DNA from: Corynebacterium bovis DSM 20582 = CIP 54.80
Lineage (GTDB): Bacteria; Actinomycetota; Actinomycetes; Mycobacteriales; Mycobacteriaceae
NCBI RefSeq assembly: GCF_030408615.1
Contig: NZ_CP047187.1
Location: 682,001-746,000, forward strand
Reading direction: 5' to 3'
DNA length: 64,000 bases
Shown: positions 44,468-52,289 of the stretch, one piece after another
How positions within the stretch are numbered: the first letter of the stretch is position 1
Layout: the number at the start of each line of letters is the position of its first letter
Notes under the pieces: model-generated
The model's input: the letters and a program-made list of their open reading frames with translations, nothing else
The model's database searches: none
Told to the model about the DNA's origin: nothing
Translations under genes and position numbers: made by a program

Positions 44468-44572
44468 GCCGACGGCCCTGACCCCGGTGAGCCGGGGGAC
44501 CCGGGGCGGCCCGGACCCCGGTGAGTCGGGTGACCTGGCGGCCCGGACCCGGGTGAGCCGGGCCGGGCGGCG
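44455..44572. repeat. Repeats after the SRAP gene
   Basis: GGTGAGCCGA/GGTGAGCCGGG-type units recur at about 44463, 44484, 44520 and 44551, each within CCC(C)GGTGAG(C/T)CGGG. The first unit contains the gene's own stop codon (GGTGAGC). Confidence 0.65.
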
Positions 44573-44585
44573 GTGTCACGCGGGG

Positions 44586-44613
44586 GGAATAGGATGGAGG
44601 GGCAGCCTGTTGA
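44586..44613 (+). promoter_or_regulatory. Sigma-H-type promoter upstream of sigH, overlapping a sigma-A-like -10
   Basis: GGAATA (44586-44591), a 16-base spacer and TGTTGA (44608-44613) match the corynebacterial sigma-H pattern GGAATA-N16-20-(C/T)GTTGAA as I recall it. The start would fall about 25 bases before the sigH ATG. A vegetative -10 TAGGAT (44590-44595) overlaps the upstream element. sigH may therefore have one basal and one autoregulated promoter. Confidence 0.6.
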
Positions 44614-44643
44614 CACGATCACGCGGCCGCGGGAGAGGAGCCC

Positions 44644-45363
44644 ATGACACCTTCAGTGAAACGTACGGACGACGACGACGCGCACCTGCTCGCCCGGTTC
44701 GAGAAGGACGCGTTGCCGCTGCTGGACCAGCTGTACGGCGCGGCCCTGCGGATGACGCGCAACCCGGCGGACGCCCAGGACCTCGTGCAGGACGCCTACA
44801 TGAAGGCCTACCAGGCGTTCGGCTCCTACAAGCCGGGGACGAACCTCAAGGCGTGGCTCTACCGGATCCTCACGAACACGTACATCAACGGGTACCGGAA
44901 GAAGCAGCGTCGGCCCGTCGAGGCCCCGACCGACGAGGTCACGGACTGGCAGCTCGCGGCGACCGCGTCCCACGACTCGACGGGCCTGGAGTCCGCCGAG
45001 GTCGAGGCCCTGCGGCAGATCCCGGACACGCGCATCAGCGACGCGCTCATGGCGCTCAGCGACGACTACCGCATGGTCGTCTACTACGCCGACGTCGAGC
45101 AGCTGCCGTACAAGGAGATCGCCCAGATCATGGACACGCCGATCGGGACCGTCATGAGCCGGTTGCACCGGGGACGGAAACAGCTCCGCGCGGCGTTGAA
45201 GGATGTGGCGGCGGAACACGGCATCGGGTCGACGCCGCGCACGACACCGAAGAGCAAGGGCAAGGCCGCGGGCGCCGGTGCCGGCACGGCCACGGGCACC
45301 GGTGCGGACGGTCGGGCGACGAGCACGACGGACGCGAGCGCTGACGCGGTGACACAGGCGTGA
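44644..45363 (+). CDS. sigH: ECF sigma factor SigH
   Basis: 239-residue stress sigma factor for heat and disulfide stress genes. Region 2 includes [40 protein letters not shown] and [20 protein letters not shown]. Region 4 includes [20 protein letters not shown] and [20 protein letters not shown]. The last 45 residues form a Lys/Gly/Ala/Thr-rich tail. ATG follows GGGAGAGGAGCCC. The anti-sigma gene rshA follows after 14 bases, and whcE lies beyond, the standard module. It is probably autoregulated from the sigma-H-like promoter. Confidence 0.93.
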   Translation: MTPSVKRTDDDDAHLLARFEKDALPLLDQLYGAALRMTRNPADAQDLVQDAYMKAYQAFGSYKPGTNLKAWLYRILTNTYINGYRKKQRRPVEAPTDEVTDWQLAATASHDSTGLESAEVEALRQIPDTRISDALMALSDDYRMVVYYADVEQLPYKEIAQIMDTPIGTVMSRLHRGRKQLRAALKDVAAEHGIGSTPRTTPKSKGKAAGAGAGTATGTGADGRATSTTDASADAVTQA

Positions 45364-45377
45364 GGAGCGGAGACGAG

Positions 45378-45731
45378 ATGACGAGTGAGAACACCAGCCG
45401 ACGGTCGGAGTGCGAGGAACTCCTGACCGTGCTCTACGAGTACGTTGACGGCAGCACCGACGACCGGACGCGGGCCCGGCTCCAGGACCACGTGGACCGG
45501 TGTCCGTCGTGCCTCGAGCACCTGGGGATCGAACAGCAGGTGCGGCAGATCCTCCGCACCCGGTGCACGGCGAGTGCGCCGTCGGACCTGCGGCGACGGA
45601 TCGTCTCCGCCCTGCGCACCGAGACGACCGTGACGACCGTCGAGACCGTCCGGGGTGCGGACGGGGAGACGGCCCAGGTCACCCGCCGGACGACGAACCG
45701 GACGACGGAGGTGCGCTACCCCGGGCCGTGA
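45378..45731 (+). CDS. rshA: Zinc-binding anti-sigma factor RshA
   Basis: 117-residue redox-sensitive inhibitor of SigH. The zinc anti-sigma motif H-x3-C-x2-C is in HVDRCPSCLEHL (near 38-49), with an upstream Cys in SECEELLTVLYEYVDG, as in RsrA/RshA. Oxidation of the cysteines would release SigH. The C-terminal half, rich in Thr/Val/Arg (about 75-117: RTETTVTTVETVRGADGETA and beyond), is longer than the usual 85-100 residues. ATG 45378 is set by GAGGAGCGGAGACGAG. The 3' end of the gene, including its stop, is repeated twice downstream. Confidence 0.9.
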   Translation: MTSENTSRRSECEELLTVLYEYVDGSTDDRTRARLQDHVDRCPSCLEHLGIEQQVRQILRTRCTASAPSDLRRRIVSALRTETTVTTVETVRGADGETAQVTRRTTNRTTEVRYPGP

Positions 45732-45832
45732 GGGGGTTCCGGGGGGCGGCGACGGAGGTGCGCTACCCCGGGCCGTGAGGGGGTCCGGCGGCGGCCACGG
45801 AGGTGTGTCACCCCGGGCCGTGACGCGTCCGG
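45704..45832 (+). repeat. Tandem copies of the rshA 3' end
   Basis: GACGGAGGTGCGCTACCCCG and the following GGCCGTGAGGGGG appear within rshA (45704-45737). They recur at 45751-45784 and, with changes, from 45796 to 45832 (period 47, then 45). The second copy preserves the last codons and stop of rshA; the third is diverged. Confidence 0.75.
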
Positions 45833-45840
45833 GAACGACA

Positions 45841-45878
45841 ACGGCCCCGCCGGGGAATCGCCTCCCTGGCGGGGCCGT
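45841..45878. terminator. Hairpin terminator between rshA and the bL37 gene
   Basis: ACGGCCCCGCC (45841-45851) and GGCGGGGCCGT (45868-45878) form a perfect 11-bp stem with a 16-base loop. It lies between convergent genes and could serve both strands. Confidence 0.7.
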
Positions 45879-45899
45879 GAGCTGGCCGGTGGGGCCGGC

Positions 45900-45974
45900 T
45901 CAGCTGTTCGGGCGCTTGCCGTGGTTCGCCTTGTTCTTGCGGCGGTCCTTGCGCTTACGGCCTCGCTTGCTCAT
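45900..45974 (-). CDS. Ribosomal protein bL37 (24 residues)
   Basis: A 24-residue, extremely basic peptide starting MSKRGRKRKDRRKNKANHGK. Its length, the KRGRK start and the ANHGKRPN end match the small actinobacterial large-subunit protein bL37 found in mycobacterial ribosome structures (recalled). It is short enough to be missed by gene callers. GAGGAGCCGAA precedes the ATG, and a minus-strand TACACT lies 47 bases upstream. It sits between rshA and whcE. Confidence 0.85.
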   Translation of the reverse strand: MSKRGRKRKDRRKNKANHGKRPNS

Positions 45975-46020
45975 TTCGGCTCCTCATCGACCATCGGTCC
46001 GGACAAAAGATAACCGCCTC

Positions 46021-46026
46021 AGTGTA
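46021..46026 (-). promoter_or_regulatory. Putative -10 of the bL37 gene
   Basis: TACACT on the minus strand, giving a leader of about 38 bases with the ribosome-binding sequence GAGGAG. Confidence 0.45.
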
Positions 46027-46078
46027 GCCGGGGCGGCGGGTGTCCCGGAAATCACGGGACAGCCTCGGTGGCGACGGG

Positions 46079-46339
46079 TCAGACCGTCGCCCGCGTACGG
46101 GTGCGGCCGCGGTTCGTGCGGCGCTTCAGGGCGCGGCGCTCGTCCTCGCTCATGCCGCCCCACACGCCGGCGTCCTGGCCGGACTCGATGGCCCAGTTCA
46201 GGCACTGGGACGTGACGGGGCAGCGGTTGCAGACAAGCTTGGCCTTCGCGATCTGGGCGAGGGCGGGGCCGGAGTTCCCGACCGGGAAGAACAGCTCGGG
46301 GTCCTCTTCGCGGCACACGGCCTTGTGGCGCCAGTCCAT
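46079..46339 (-). CDS. whcE: WhiB-family Fe-S regulator WhcE (WhiB1-like)
   Basis: 86-residue iron-sulfur regulator; in C. glutamicum whcE neighbours sigH-rshA and acts in oxidative-stress control (recalled). It begins MDWRHKAVCREEDPELFF. Cluster cysteines are Cys9 and those of LVCNRCPVTSQCLNW (CxxCx5C). The turn GVWGGMSEDERRALKRR and a basic tail follow. The start is set by AAGGAGACGATCACC. A long leader (about 350 bases) and a GlxR-like palindrome precede it, which suggests cAMP-linked control as for M. tuberculosis whiB1. Confidence 0.93.
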   Translation of the reverse strand: MDWRHKAVCREEDPELFFPVGNSGPALAQIAKAKLVCNRCPVTSQCLNWAIESGQDAGVWGGMSEDERRALKRRTNRGRTRTRATV

Positions 46340-46698
46340 GGTGATCGTCTCCTTCGTGGTCGTCTGATGCACAGTGCAGTTGATGTGCAGCGTCGTCGTC
46401 CCCGGGGGGTCCCGGGTGTGGTGGTGCTCGCCTGCACAGGAGACGTGGTCCGCGGAGGGCGGGCGGTCGGAGCCGGCGACGGAGCGCACGGCAGTGACCG
46501 TCCACGGTGCAGTGGACGTGAATCCGGGGCAGGTGTGGCGTGGGTGGACCGGGGCACGCGCGGGGCGCGCCGGACGCGATCCTCTCGGACGCCGGAAACG
46601 GAGGGGAGCCACGCGGTGACGGGGTGACGGGCGGGGTTACGGGAACCCCGGGTGTTCACCGGCCGTTCACGTGGCGGCCGCTTCGTTGTTACACGAAG

Positions 46699-46704
46699 AT
46701 CATG
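46699..46704 (-). promoter_or_regulatory. Putative -10 of whcE
   Basis: CATGAT on the minus strand. The expected start is near 46692, about 60 bases downstream of the centre of the GlxR-like palindrome. The leader (46340-46691) is GC-rich, with no other feature recognised. Confidence 0.4.
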
Positions 46705-46743
46705 ACATGCTGTGCGGCCCCTGGCTAGGGGTGGATGAGGGAT

Positions 46744-46759
46744 TGTGACGAACCTCACA
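46744..46759. promoter_or_regulatory. GlxR/CRP-type binding site
   Basis: TGTGA-CGAACC-TCACA is a perfect match to the TGTGA-N6-TCACA consensus of CRP/GlxR. It lies in the whcE-membrane-protein intergenic region, oriented toward whcE by its distance to a -10. Confidence 0.7.
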
Positions 46760-46970
46760 GGAACTTTATTTGCGTTGCGGGGTGGTCGGTGCGGTCGGCG
46801 GTCGGGTCCGGTGCGGTGCGCGGTTCCCGGGTGTCGGGGACGACGCGGCCACCGCGCGTGAACTGCGACGGAGCGTCAGTCGCGGTCCCGGCGGCCCGGG
46901 GTGGGGGCGCGGCGGCGGGCGGCGCCGGGGCGAAGTGTGCACGTCGCGATGGGTGCGACCGCAGGGGTGA

Positions 46971-46994
46971 AGTACACCTAAGTGAGGGTGTACT
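46971..46994. promoter_or_regulatory. 24-bp palindrome with perfect 8-bp arms
   Basis: AGTACACC-N8-GGTGTACT, 117 bases upstream of the membrane-protein gene. It looks like an operator for a dimeric regulator, possibly acting on that gene. The flanking 46760-46970 holds only GC-rich sequence. Confidence 0.5.
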
Positions 46995-47096
46995 GCTCTG
47001 TCTGTGTGTGGGGGTGTGCGGGGGCTCCGGACCGGGCGCGCCCGGGCGGGACGCACGGCGGCAGGGTGCCGGGTCGGCCGCTGTCCGCCGCCGAAC

Positions 47097-47102
47097 TACA
47101 AT
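47097..47102 (+). promoter_or_regulatory. -10 of leaderless membrane-protein gene
   Basis: TACAAT, eight bases before ATG 47111. The ATG inside this element (47101) opens a six-codon frame only, which supports 47111 as the true start. Confidence 0.6.
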
Positions 47103-47110
47103 GGGGACCC

Positions 47111-47653
47111 ATGAGTGCTGACCGGACCTCCTCCACGGGAACACCGTCCACGGGAGACCCCCGCGGACGTTCGCAGCGGTCCCCCCGCCGGACCCCGACC
47201 GGTCCCGAGGGCACCGCCCCGCAGGAGCCGCCCGCACCGCCGCTGCCGGTCAAGGCCGCCGGGTGGATGGCCCTCGTCGAGGGGGTCGTGGGCCTCCTCT
47301 TCGCGGTCTACCTCGTCATCGCCCAGGCCAGCGGGTTCCACGACGACAACGTCCAGATCGCCGGCGCCGGGTCGGAGGCCTGGGGGTACGGGTACGGCAC
47401 GGCCATCTGGTTCATCGTCATCGGCGGTTTCGTCGCCGCGGCCGGGTGGGCGCTGTCCCGCGGGCGGCGCTGGGGGCGCGCGCCGGTGACGATGGTGCAC
47501 GTCATCCTGCTGCTCATCGCCTACTACATGGTGAAGTCCTCGCGCTGGGACCTCGCGGTGCCGACCGCCGTCATCGCGGTCGCCGGGCTGGCCCTGCTGT
47601 TCAACCCCGTGTCGGTCGAGTGGGCCGCCCGGAGGTTCCGCGACCGGCGCTGA
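47111..47653 (+). CDS. Four-helix integral membrane protein of unknown function
   Basis: 180-residue protein. A Pro/Ser/Arg-rich cytoplasmic N-terminus of about 45 residues is followed by four hydrophobic segments: GWMALVEGVVGLLFAVYLVI, AIWFIVIGGFVAAAGWAL, MVHVILLLIAYYMV and LAVPTAVIAVAGLALLF. A basic tail ends it. No catalytic or transport motif is visible. Similar small membrane proteins accompany whiB1 in other corynebacteria, as far as I recall. The start is defined by the leaderless promoter. A palindromic operator-like site upstream suggests regulation. Confidence 0.7.
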   Translation: MSADRTSSTGTPSTGDPRGRSQRSPRRTPTGPEGTAPQEPPAPPLPVKAAGWMALVEGVVGLLFAVYLVIAQASGFHDDNVQIAGAGSEAWGYGYGTAIWFIVIGGFVAAAGWALSRGRRWGRAPVTMVHVILLLIAYYMVKSSRWDLAVPTAVIAVAGLALLFNPVSVEWAARRFRDRR

Positions 47654-47779
47654 CCGACCGGTGGGGGTGCTGACAGCCAGGTGGGGGTGCTGACCGGCCG
47701 GCGGGGCCGGGCCGGTGGGGGAGGGCGCCGACCGCCCGGTGGGGGCCGGGCCGGGGCCGGCCCGTGCGACCCCGGACGG
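47654..47779. repeat. GC-rich repeats between convergent genes
   Basis: GGTGGGGGTGCTGAC occurs at 47660 and 47680 (20-base period), directly after the membrane-protein stop. The array continues as GGTGGGGG-containing variants. A GC hairpin (GGGCCGGGGCCGGCCC) near 47747-47765 may help termination. Confidence 0.6.
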
Positions 47780-49099
47780 TCAGCCGGTGAGGCCGACGAC
47801 GGTGTCGCCGCGCTTCTCGACGACCGTCGACCCCTGCACCTGCAGCGTCACCGTCCCCTCGTACCCCTCCCGGTCCACCGGGATGATCCGCTCCGTGTGA
47901 CCGTCGCCCTCGTCGACGACCGCGATGCCGTTGACCACGGGGAGGAGCAGCTTGCCGGCCATCGCGGCGCCGGTGCCGATCGTGTCGACGGTGAAGTCCG
48001 GGCGCAGCGTCGCCGGGTCGAAGGCGACGACGCGCGTGCCGTCGAACCACGTCATGTGGTGCGGCATGTCGGCGGTCCGCGGGGTGAACACCCCGCCGGG
48101 GCCCGTGGCCGGCGGGCCGTCCGCCGGCACCGACGTCGACGGCTGCGCCGGGTACTGCGTGTAACTGCCGTCCTTCGCGAGCACCTGGAAGCGGCTGCCC
48201 GTCGTGTCCTCCGCGTCCTTCGCCGGCACACCCGTGCCGGGGACGAAGATCACGGCCCGGTCCTCCGCGATCCCGACGAGCTGCGCGCCGGCGGGCACGG
48301 TGAAGTCATGGTCGACCTGCGGCTCCGAGGCGGAGGACGGGGCGGTCTTCATCAGGGCGACGTGGCGGGCGGTCCGCGGGGAGGCGGCGTCGTCCCCGGT
48401 CCCGGACCCGCCGTCCCCGGACGTGTCCGGGCAGTCCCGGGCGACCGCGAGCAACCCCTTGCGGGTGAGGGCCGAGTCCGTGACGCAGTCCTCGCCCGGC
48501 TGCGGCTCACTGTTCACCGGCGTCTCCCGGCGGCCGACCTCGACCGTCCGGACGAGGTCCGACCGCCACAGCTCGACCCGGTTCGGCGAGACCGTGCCCA
48601 CCGAGTCGAGGGAGCGGACCATCGCGACCGCGTCGTCCGCGATCGCCGCCCGGGTGTGCCGGTACTCGCCGGACCGGGCGTCGAGGGAGGTCACGTCCCC
48701 GCAGCCGTGCTCCCCCCGGTACACGGCGACGACCCGGCGCCACGCCCCGCTCACCCCGCAGAGCTCGACGTCCCGGCTGTACGACCAGGCCGTCCGGCCC
48801 GTCGCCGCCGCGACGCCGGAGACGGTCGAGCCGTCGGTGACGACGACCGTCCCCTCCAGCGTCGTCAGGTCCGGTGCCGTCGTGCGCTGGCGCCACACCG
48901 TGGTGAGGCTCGTCGGGACACTGTCCGGATCAGGGGCGGCCGCGACCGGCTCCGCCGCGACCTCGTGGTGCGTCGCCCGGGCGTCGGACAAGCCCCACAC
49001 CCCGGCGACCGACGCGACGACGCACGCCGCGATGACACCCGTCGCCGCGAGGTCGGCACGCGTCCGGCGCTCCGGCCGGATCCGACGTCCGCCGCTCAT
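47780..49099 (-). CDS. Rv3212-like membrane-anchored PQQ-type repeat protein
   Basis: 439-residue protein anchored by one N-terminal helix (LAATGVIAACVVASVAGVWG, near 15-34) with its main part outside the membrane. Repeats with strands such as TLEGTVVVTDGSTVSGVAAA, GRTAWSYSRD, VTSLDARSGEYRHTR and VVAFDPATLRPDFTVDTIGT suggest a PQQ/WD-type beta-propeller. Two Cys (ELCGVSG, EHGCGDV) may form a disulfide. Its function is unknown. Its ATG overlaps the rhlE stop (ATGA), so it is translated after rhlE; the pair rhlE-Rv3212 is conserved in mycobacteria. Confidence 0.75.
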   Translation of the reverse strand: MSGGRRIRPERRTRADLAATGVIAACVVASVAGVWGLSDARATHHEVAAEPVAAAPDPDSVPTSLTTVWRQRTTAPDLTTLEGTVVVTDGSTVSGVAAATGRTAWSYSRDVELCGVSGAWRRVVAVYRGEHGCGDVTSLDARSGEYRHTRAAIADDAVAMVRSLDSVGTVSPNRVELWRSDLVRTVEVGRRETPVNSEPQPGEDCVTDSALTRKGLLAVARDCPDTSGDGGSGTGDDAASPRTARHVALMKTAPSSASEPQVDHDFTVPAGAQLVGIAEDRAVIFVPGTGVPAKDAEDTTGSRFQVLAKDGSYTQYPAQPSTSVPADGPPATGPGGVFTPRTADMPHHMTWFDGTRVVAFDPATLRPDFTVDTIGTGAAMAGKLLLPVVNGIAVVDEGDGHTERIIPVDREGYEGTVTLQVQGSTVVEKRGDTVVGLTG

Positions 49100-50493
49100 C
49101 GCCGTGCCCCCGCACCGCCGGACCGCCGTGCCCCCGGGCGTCCCGCGGACTCCCCGCGCTCGCCACCGCGCCCGCCGCCGCGCGGACCCGACGACCGGGC
49201 CGGGGCCGTCGCCGACGGGCCGCCGTGGACCCGGCGGGGCGGGCCCACCCGGTCCGTCACCGTCTCCGGCAGGTCGAACTCGGCGAGGAACTCCGGGCTG
49301 GAGCTGAACCACTGCGGCGGGTCCTGGTGGCCGAGGTGCAGCTCGTCGTCGATCGCCCGCCACCGGGTGAGCTCGTCCCAGCCCACGAGGGTGACGGCGA
49401 CGCCGGAGTGGCCCGCGCGGCCCGTCCGCCCGATGCGGTGGACGTACGTCTTGTCGTCCTCCGGCGACTGGTAGTTCACGACGTGCGTGACGTCGTCGAC
49501 GTCGATCCCCCGGGCCGCGACGTCGGTGGCGACGATGACGTCGACCGTCCCGTCCCGGAACGCCCCCAGCGACGCCTCCCGGTCCCGCTGCCCCATGTCA
49601 CCGTGCACCGCGCCGACGGCGAAGCCCAGCTCAGCGAGGTCGTTGGCGACCATCGCCGCCTGCCGCCGCGTGCGGGCGAAGACGATCGTCCGGCCGCGCC
49701 CGTCGGTCTGGAGGATGCGGGCGAGGACGCTCATGCGGTCGAGCTTGTGGGACTGGAACACGATCTGCCGCGTCGTCTCGTGCGTCGCCGCGTCGGTCAC
49801 CGTGTCCGCGCGGATGAGCACCGGGCGGTCCATGAACGTCCTGGTCAGGGCGACGATCGGGCCGGGCATCGTCGCGGAGAAGAGCATCGTCTGCCGGGGC
49901 TGCGAGGTCTGCGTCATGATCGCGGTGACGTCGTCGAGGAAGCCCTTGTCCAGCATCTCGTCGGCCTCGTCGAGAACGAGGACCTGGACCCGGGACAGGT
50001 CGAGGAACCCCTGGCGGGAGAGGTCGAGCAGGCGGCCGGGGGTACCGACGACGACGTCGGTGCCCTCCTCCAGCGCCCGGGTCTGCCGGTCGAAGGGGAC
50101 CCCGCCGTAGATGGAGGTCACGGTGAACGGCCGCCGCTCGGAGGCCGGTTCATGGTCGGGGGAGGGGACGACGAGATTCTGCGCCGCGACGCGGAGGTCG
50201 TCCGTCACCTGCAGGCAGAGCTCGCGGGTCGGGACGATGACGAGGCCCCGCACCGTGCCGTCGAGCTCCTCCACCCCGGCGTCGTCGAACAACCGGTCCA
50301 GCATCGGGACCCCGAAGCCGTACGTCTTGCCCATGCCGGTGCGCGCCTGGCCGATGATGTCCGTGCCGTTGAGCGCGAGCGGGAGCGTGAGCGCCTGAAT
50401 CGAGAACGTCTCCGTGATGCCGTTCGCCTCGAGGGCGTCGGCGATCTCGGCGGCGACACCGAGGGCACGGAAGGTGCCGCCGGATACTTCCAC
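49096..50493 (-). CDS. rhlE: DEAD-box RNA helicase
   Basis: 465-residue RNA helicase for cold or RNA-decay functions. The Q motif FSIQALTLPLALNGTDIIGQ, Walker A ARTGMGKT (near 45-52; Met replaces the more usual Ala/Ser), DEAD in VLVLDEADEML, SAT in LFSATMPG, and motif VI YVHRIGRTGRAGHSG are visible. The tail is Arg/Gly-rich (PRGGGRGGERGES), typical for RNA binding. GTG 50493 is chosen for AGGAGGACCC. It shares a divergent control region with the DUF3107 gene. Confidence 0.9.
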   Translation of the reverse strand: MEVSGGTFRALGVAAEIADALEANGITETFSIQALTLPLALNGTDIIGQARTGMGKTYGFGVPMLDRLFDDAGVEELDGTVRGLVIVPTRELCLQVTDDLRVAAQNLVVPSPDHEPASERRPFTVTSIYGGVPFDRQTRALEEGTDVVVGTPGRLLDLSRQGFLDLSRVQVLVLDEADEMLDKGFLDDVTAIMTQTSQPRQTMLFSATMPGPIVALTRTFMDRPVLIRADTVTDAATHETTRQIVFQSHKLDRMSVLARILQTDGRGRTIVFARTRRQAAMVANDLAELGFAVGAVHGDMGQRDREASLGAFRDGTVDVIVATDVAARGIDVDDVTHVVNYQSPEDDKTYVHRIGRTGRAGHSGVAVTLVGWDELTRWRAIDDELHLGHQDPPQWFSSSPEFLAEFDLPETVTDRVGPPRRVHGGPSATAPARSSGPRGGGRGGERGESAGRPGARRSGGAGARR

Positions 50494-50631
50494 GGGTCCT
50501 CCTGGTCTCCGGCCGCGGTCCGGTCGCGGCGGGGTTGTCATCCTGCGATGTGCGATGGGCGCGGGCACGGGTCCGGGCGGGGACGGTCCGGGTCCTCCGG
50601 GGAGGCCCCGCGGACGGGTCCGCGCGGGCGC

Positions 50632-50649
50632 TATGATGGTCACGATACT
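50632..50649 (+). promoter_or_regulatory. Putative promoter elements of the DUF3107 gene
   Basis: TATGAT (50632-50637) and GATACT (50644-50649) are alternative -10 hexamers, 38-55 bases before ATG 50688. The leader has GAGAGG. The rest of the divergent gap 50494-50631 is GC-rich and unremarkable. Confidence 0.4.
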
Positions 50650-50687
50650 GCACCTGACATGCGATGTGAAAGTGAGAGGCACCCCCT

Positions 50688-50909
50688 ATGGAGATCAAGG
50701 TCGGATTCGTCCACAGCCCGCGTGAGCTTTCCGTGAACACCGAGGGTGAGCAGGCGGACCTCGTCTCCCGGCTGCAGGGTTTCCTCGACGGGGACGACCG
50801 CACGGCCGTCGTGGAGGACACGAAGGGCTCGCGGCACATCCTCGTCCGCGAGCAGGTCGCGTACATCGAGGTCGGCACCTCCTCCCCGCGGACGGTCGGC
50901 TTCATCTGA
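50688..50909 (+). CDS. DUF3107 family protein
   Basis: 73-residue conserved actinobacterial protein (Rv3208A/TB9.4 type). MEIKVGFVHSPRELSVNTEG opens it, and the end is VREQVAYIEVGTSSPRTVGF. It is small, without cysteines or membrane segments, and predicted to be a compact alpha/beta protein. The family often lies beside a TetR regulator gene; here no TetR gene is present. Function unknown. Confidence 0.85.
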   Translation: MEIKVGFVHSPRELSVNTEGEQADLVSRLQGFLDGDDRTAVVEDTKGSRHILVREQVAYIEVGTSSPRTVGFI

Positions 50910-50962
50910 GCGACGGGCCACCGCGGGGCGGTGGGGACGGCTGACGGCGGACACAACTGAGG

Positions 50963-52228
50963 GTGAGCGGACAGGGCGGACCAGTGGAGAGACGGCACGG
51001 CGACGGGCGACCGCGGCACGCAGGTGCCGGCGGCGGTGACGGGGCCCGCCACGGGGCGGGGAGTGCGGCACCCGGCGGGGCGGGGACCGGACCACGGCAC
51101 GGGGAGGGGACCGGACCGGGCCACGGGGAGGCGGCCACGCCCGGCGGGCCGCTGCTCCGGCGGGAGCGGCGTCCGCTCCCGCCGCCGCGGGCGGCCGGCG
51201 CGGCAGGCGGCGCAGACAGGGCCGGCGCGACAGACAGGACAGGCAGGGCAGACGGAACCGGCGCGACAGGCAGGCCCGGCGGGGGCCCCGGCCACCGCCG
51301 CGCCGCCCCGGGCCGGCGCCGGGCCACGGCGGGCCGGCGGCACGCACGGAGGGTGAACTCACGGGGGCTGACCTGGGGACTCGGCGTCACGGTGGTCCTC
51401 GCGGTGCTCACGGTCGCCGTCGGGGTGGACGTGCTCCGCTCCCCGCACGACGGCGGGGACGCCGCGGCCCCGGCCGCCTCCCGGACCGGGGAGACGGCGT
51501 CCACCCCCGCCGGCCGGGACGCGACGCCGTCCGCCTCGCCGACGTCGGGTGCGGGGGCGTCGGCGTCGTCCCCCTCCCGCGGGAAACTCGGGGACCTGCC
51601 CCCGGGTGGGCCGTTCGCCACCCGCTCCAGCGGTCGCTACCGGACCGTCGGCGCACCCGGTGACCAGGTCGGACGGGGACAACGGAAGGTCTTCACGTAC
51701 ACCGTCGAGGTGGAGGACTCGCTCAACCCCGCGACGTACGGCGGCGACGACGCCTTCGCCGCGATGATCGACGCGACCCTCTCCGACCCCCGCTCGTGGA
51801 GCGGCGACCCGGCGTACGCCGTCCGGCACGTCGCCGCGACCCCGGGGACCGACCCCGACCTGCGGATCCAACTCACCAGCACCGGCACCACGCACCAGCT
51901 GTGCGGCAGCCAGATCGCCCTCGAGACCAGCTGCTTCTACACCGACGGCAACCGCGTGGTCCTCAACGAGTCCCGGTGGGTGCGGGGGGCGACGACGTTC
52001 GACGGCGACCTCGGCGCCTACCGCCAGTACGTCATCAACCACGAGGTCGGCCACGGCATCGGCCTCGCCGCGCACGAACCGTGCGCCGGGGACGGCCGCC
52101 TCGCCCCGGTCATGATGCAGCAGACGATCAGCCTCAACAACCGGCAGCTCCACGGCGTCGACCCGGACGAGGTCTACCCCGACACCGACGTGACCTGCCG
52201 GCCGAACCCCTGGCCGCACCCCTCCTGA
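50963..52228 (+). CDS. DUF3152 membrane-anchored metalloprotease-like protein
   Basis: 421-residue protein in the place of Rv3207c. The first 130 residues are a Gly/Arg/Ala/Pro-rich repeat-bearing cytoplasmic stretch. A transmembrane helix follows (GLTWGLGVTVVLAVLTVAVG, near 133-152), then a disordered linker. The DUF3152 domain runs from about 225. It contains FTYTVEVED, FAAMIDATLSDPRSW, and the zinc-binding helix YVINHEVGHGIGLAAHEPC (HExxHxxGxxxH). A protease-like role outside the membrane is inferred from that motif. GTG 50963 is the only upstream start giving the cytoplasmic part; a shorter protein starting near 51350 cannot be excluded. Confidence 0.78.
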   Translation: MSGQGGPVERRHGDGRPRHAGAGGGDGARHGAGSAAPGGAGTGPRHGEGTGPGHGEAATPGGPLLRRERRPLPPPRAAGAAGGADRAGATDRTGRADGTGATGRPGGGPGHRRAAPGRRRATAGRRHARRVNSRGLTWGLGVTVVLAVLTVAVGVDVLRSPHDGGDAAAPAASRTGETASTPAGRDATPSASPTSGAGASASSPSRGKLGDLPPGGPFATRSSGRYRTVGAPGDQVGRGQRKVFTYTVEVEDSLNPATYGGDDAFAAMIDATLSDPRSWSGDPAYAVRHVAATPGTDPDLRIQLTSTGTTHQLCGSQIALETSCFYTDGNRVVLNESRWVRGATTFDGDLGAYRQYVINHEVGHGIGLAAHEPCAGDGRLAPVMMQQTISLNNRQLHGVDPDEVYPDTDVTCRPNPWPHPS

Positions 52229-52289
52229 CCCGGGGCCCGGCGACACCGGGACGACCACGCGACCACCGAGGCACCACAGGAGGACGACC

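Noticed and set aside
46971-46994. DtxR iron-box at the palindrome
   Set aside because: The sequence does not match the TTAGGTTAGCCTAACCTAA consensus; only TTAGGT can be found on one strand.
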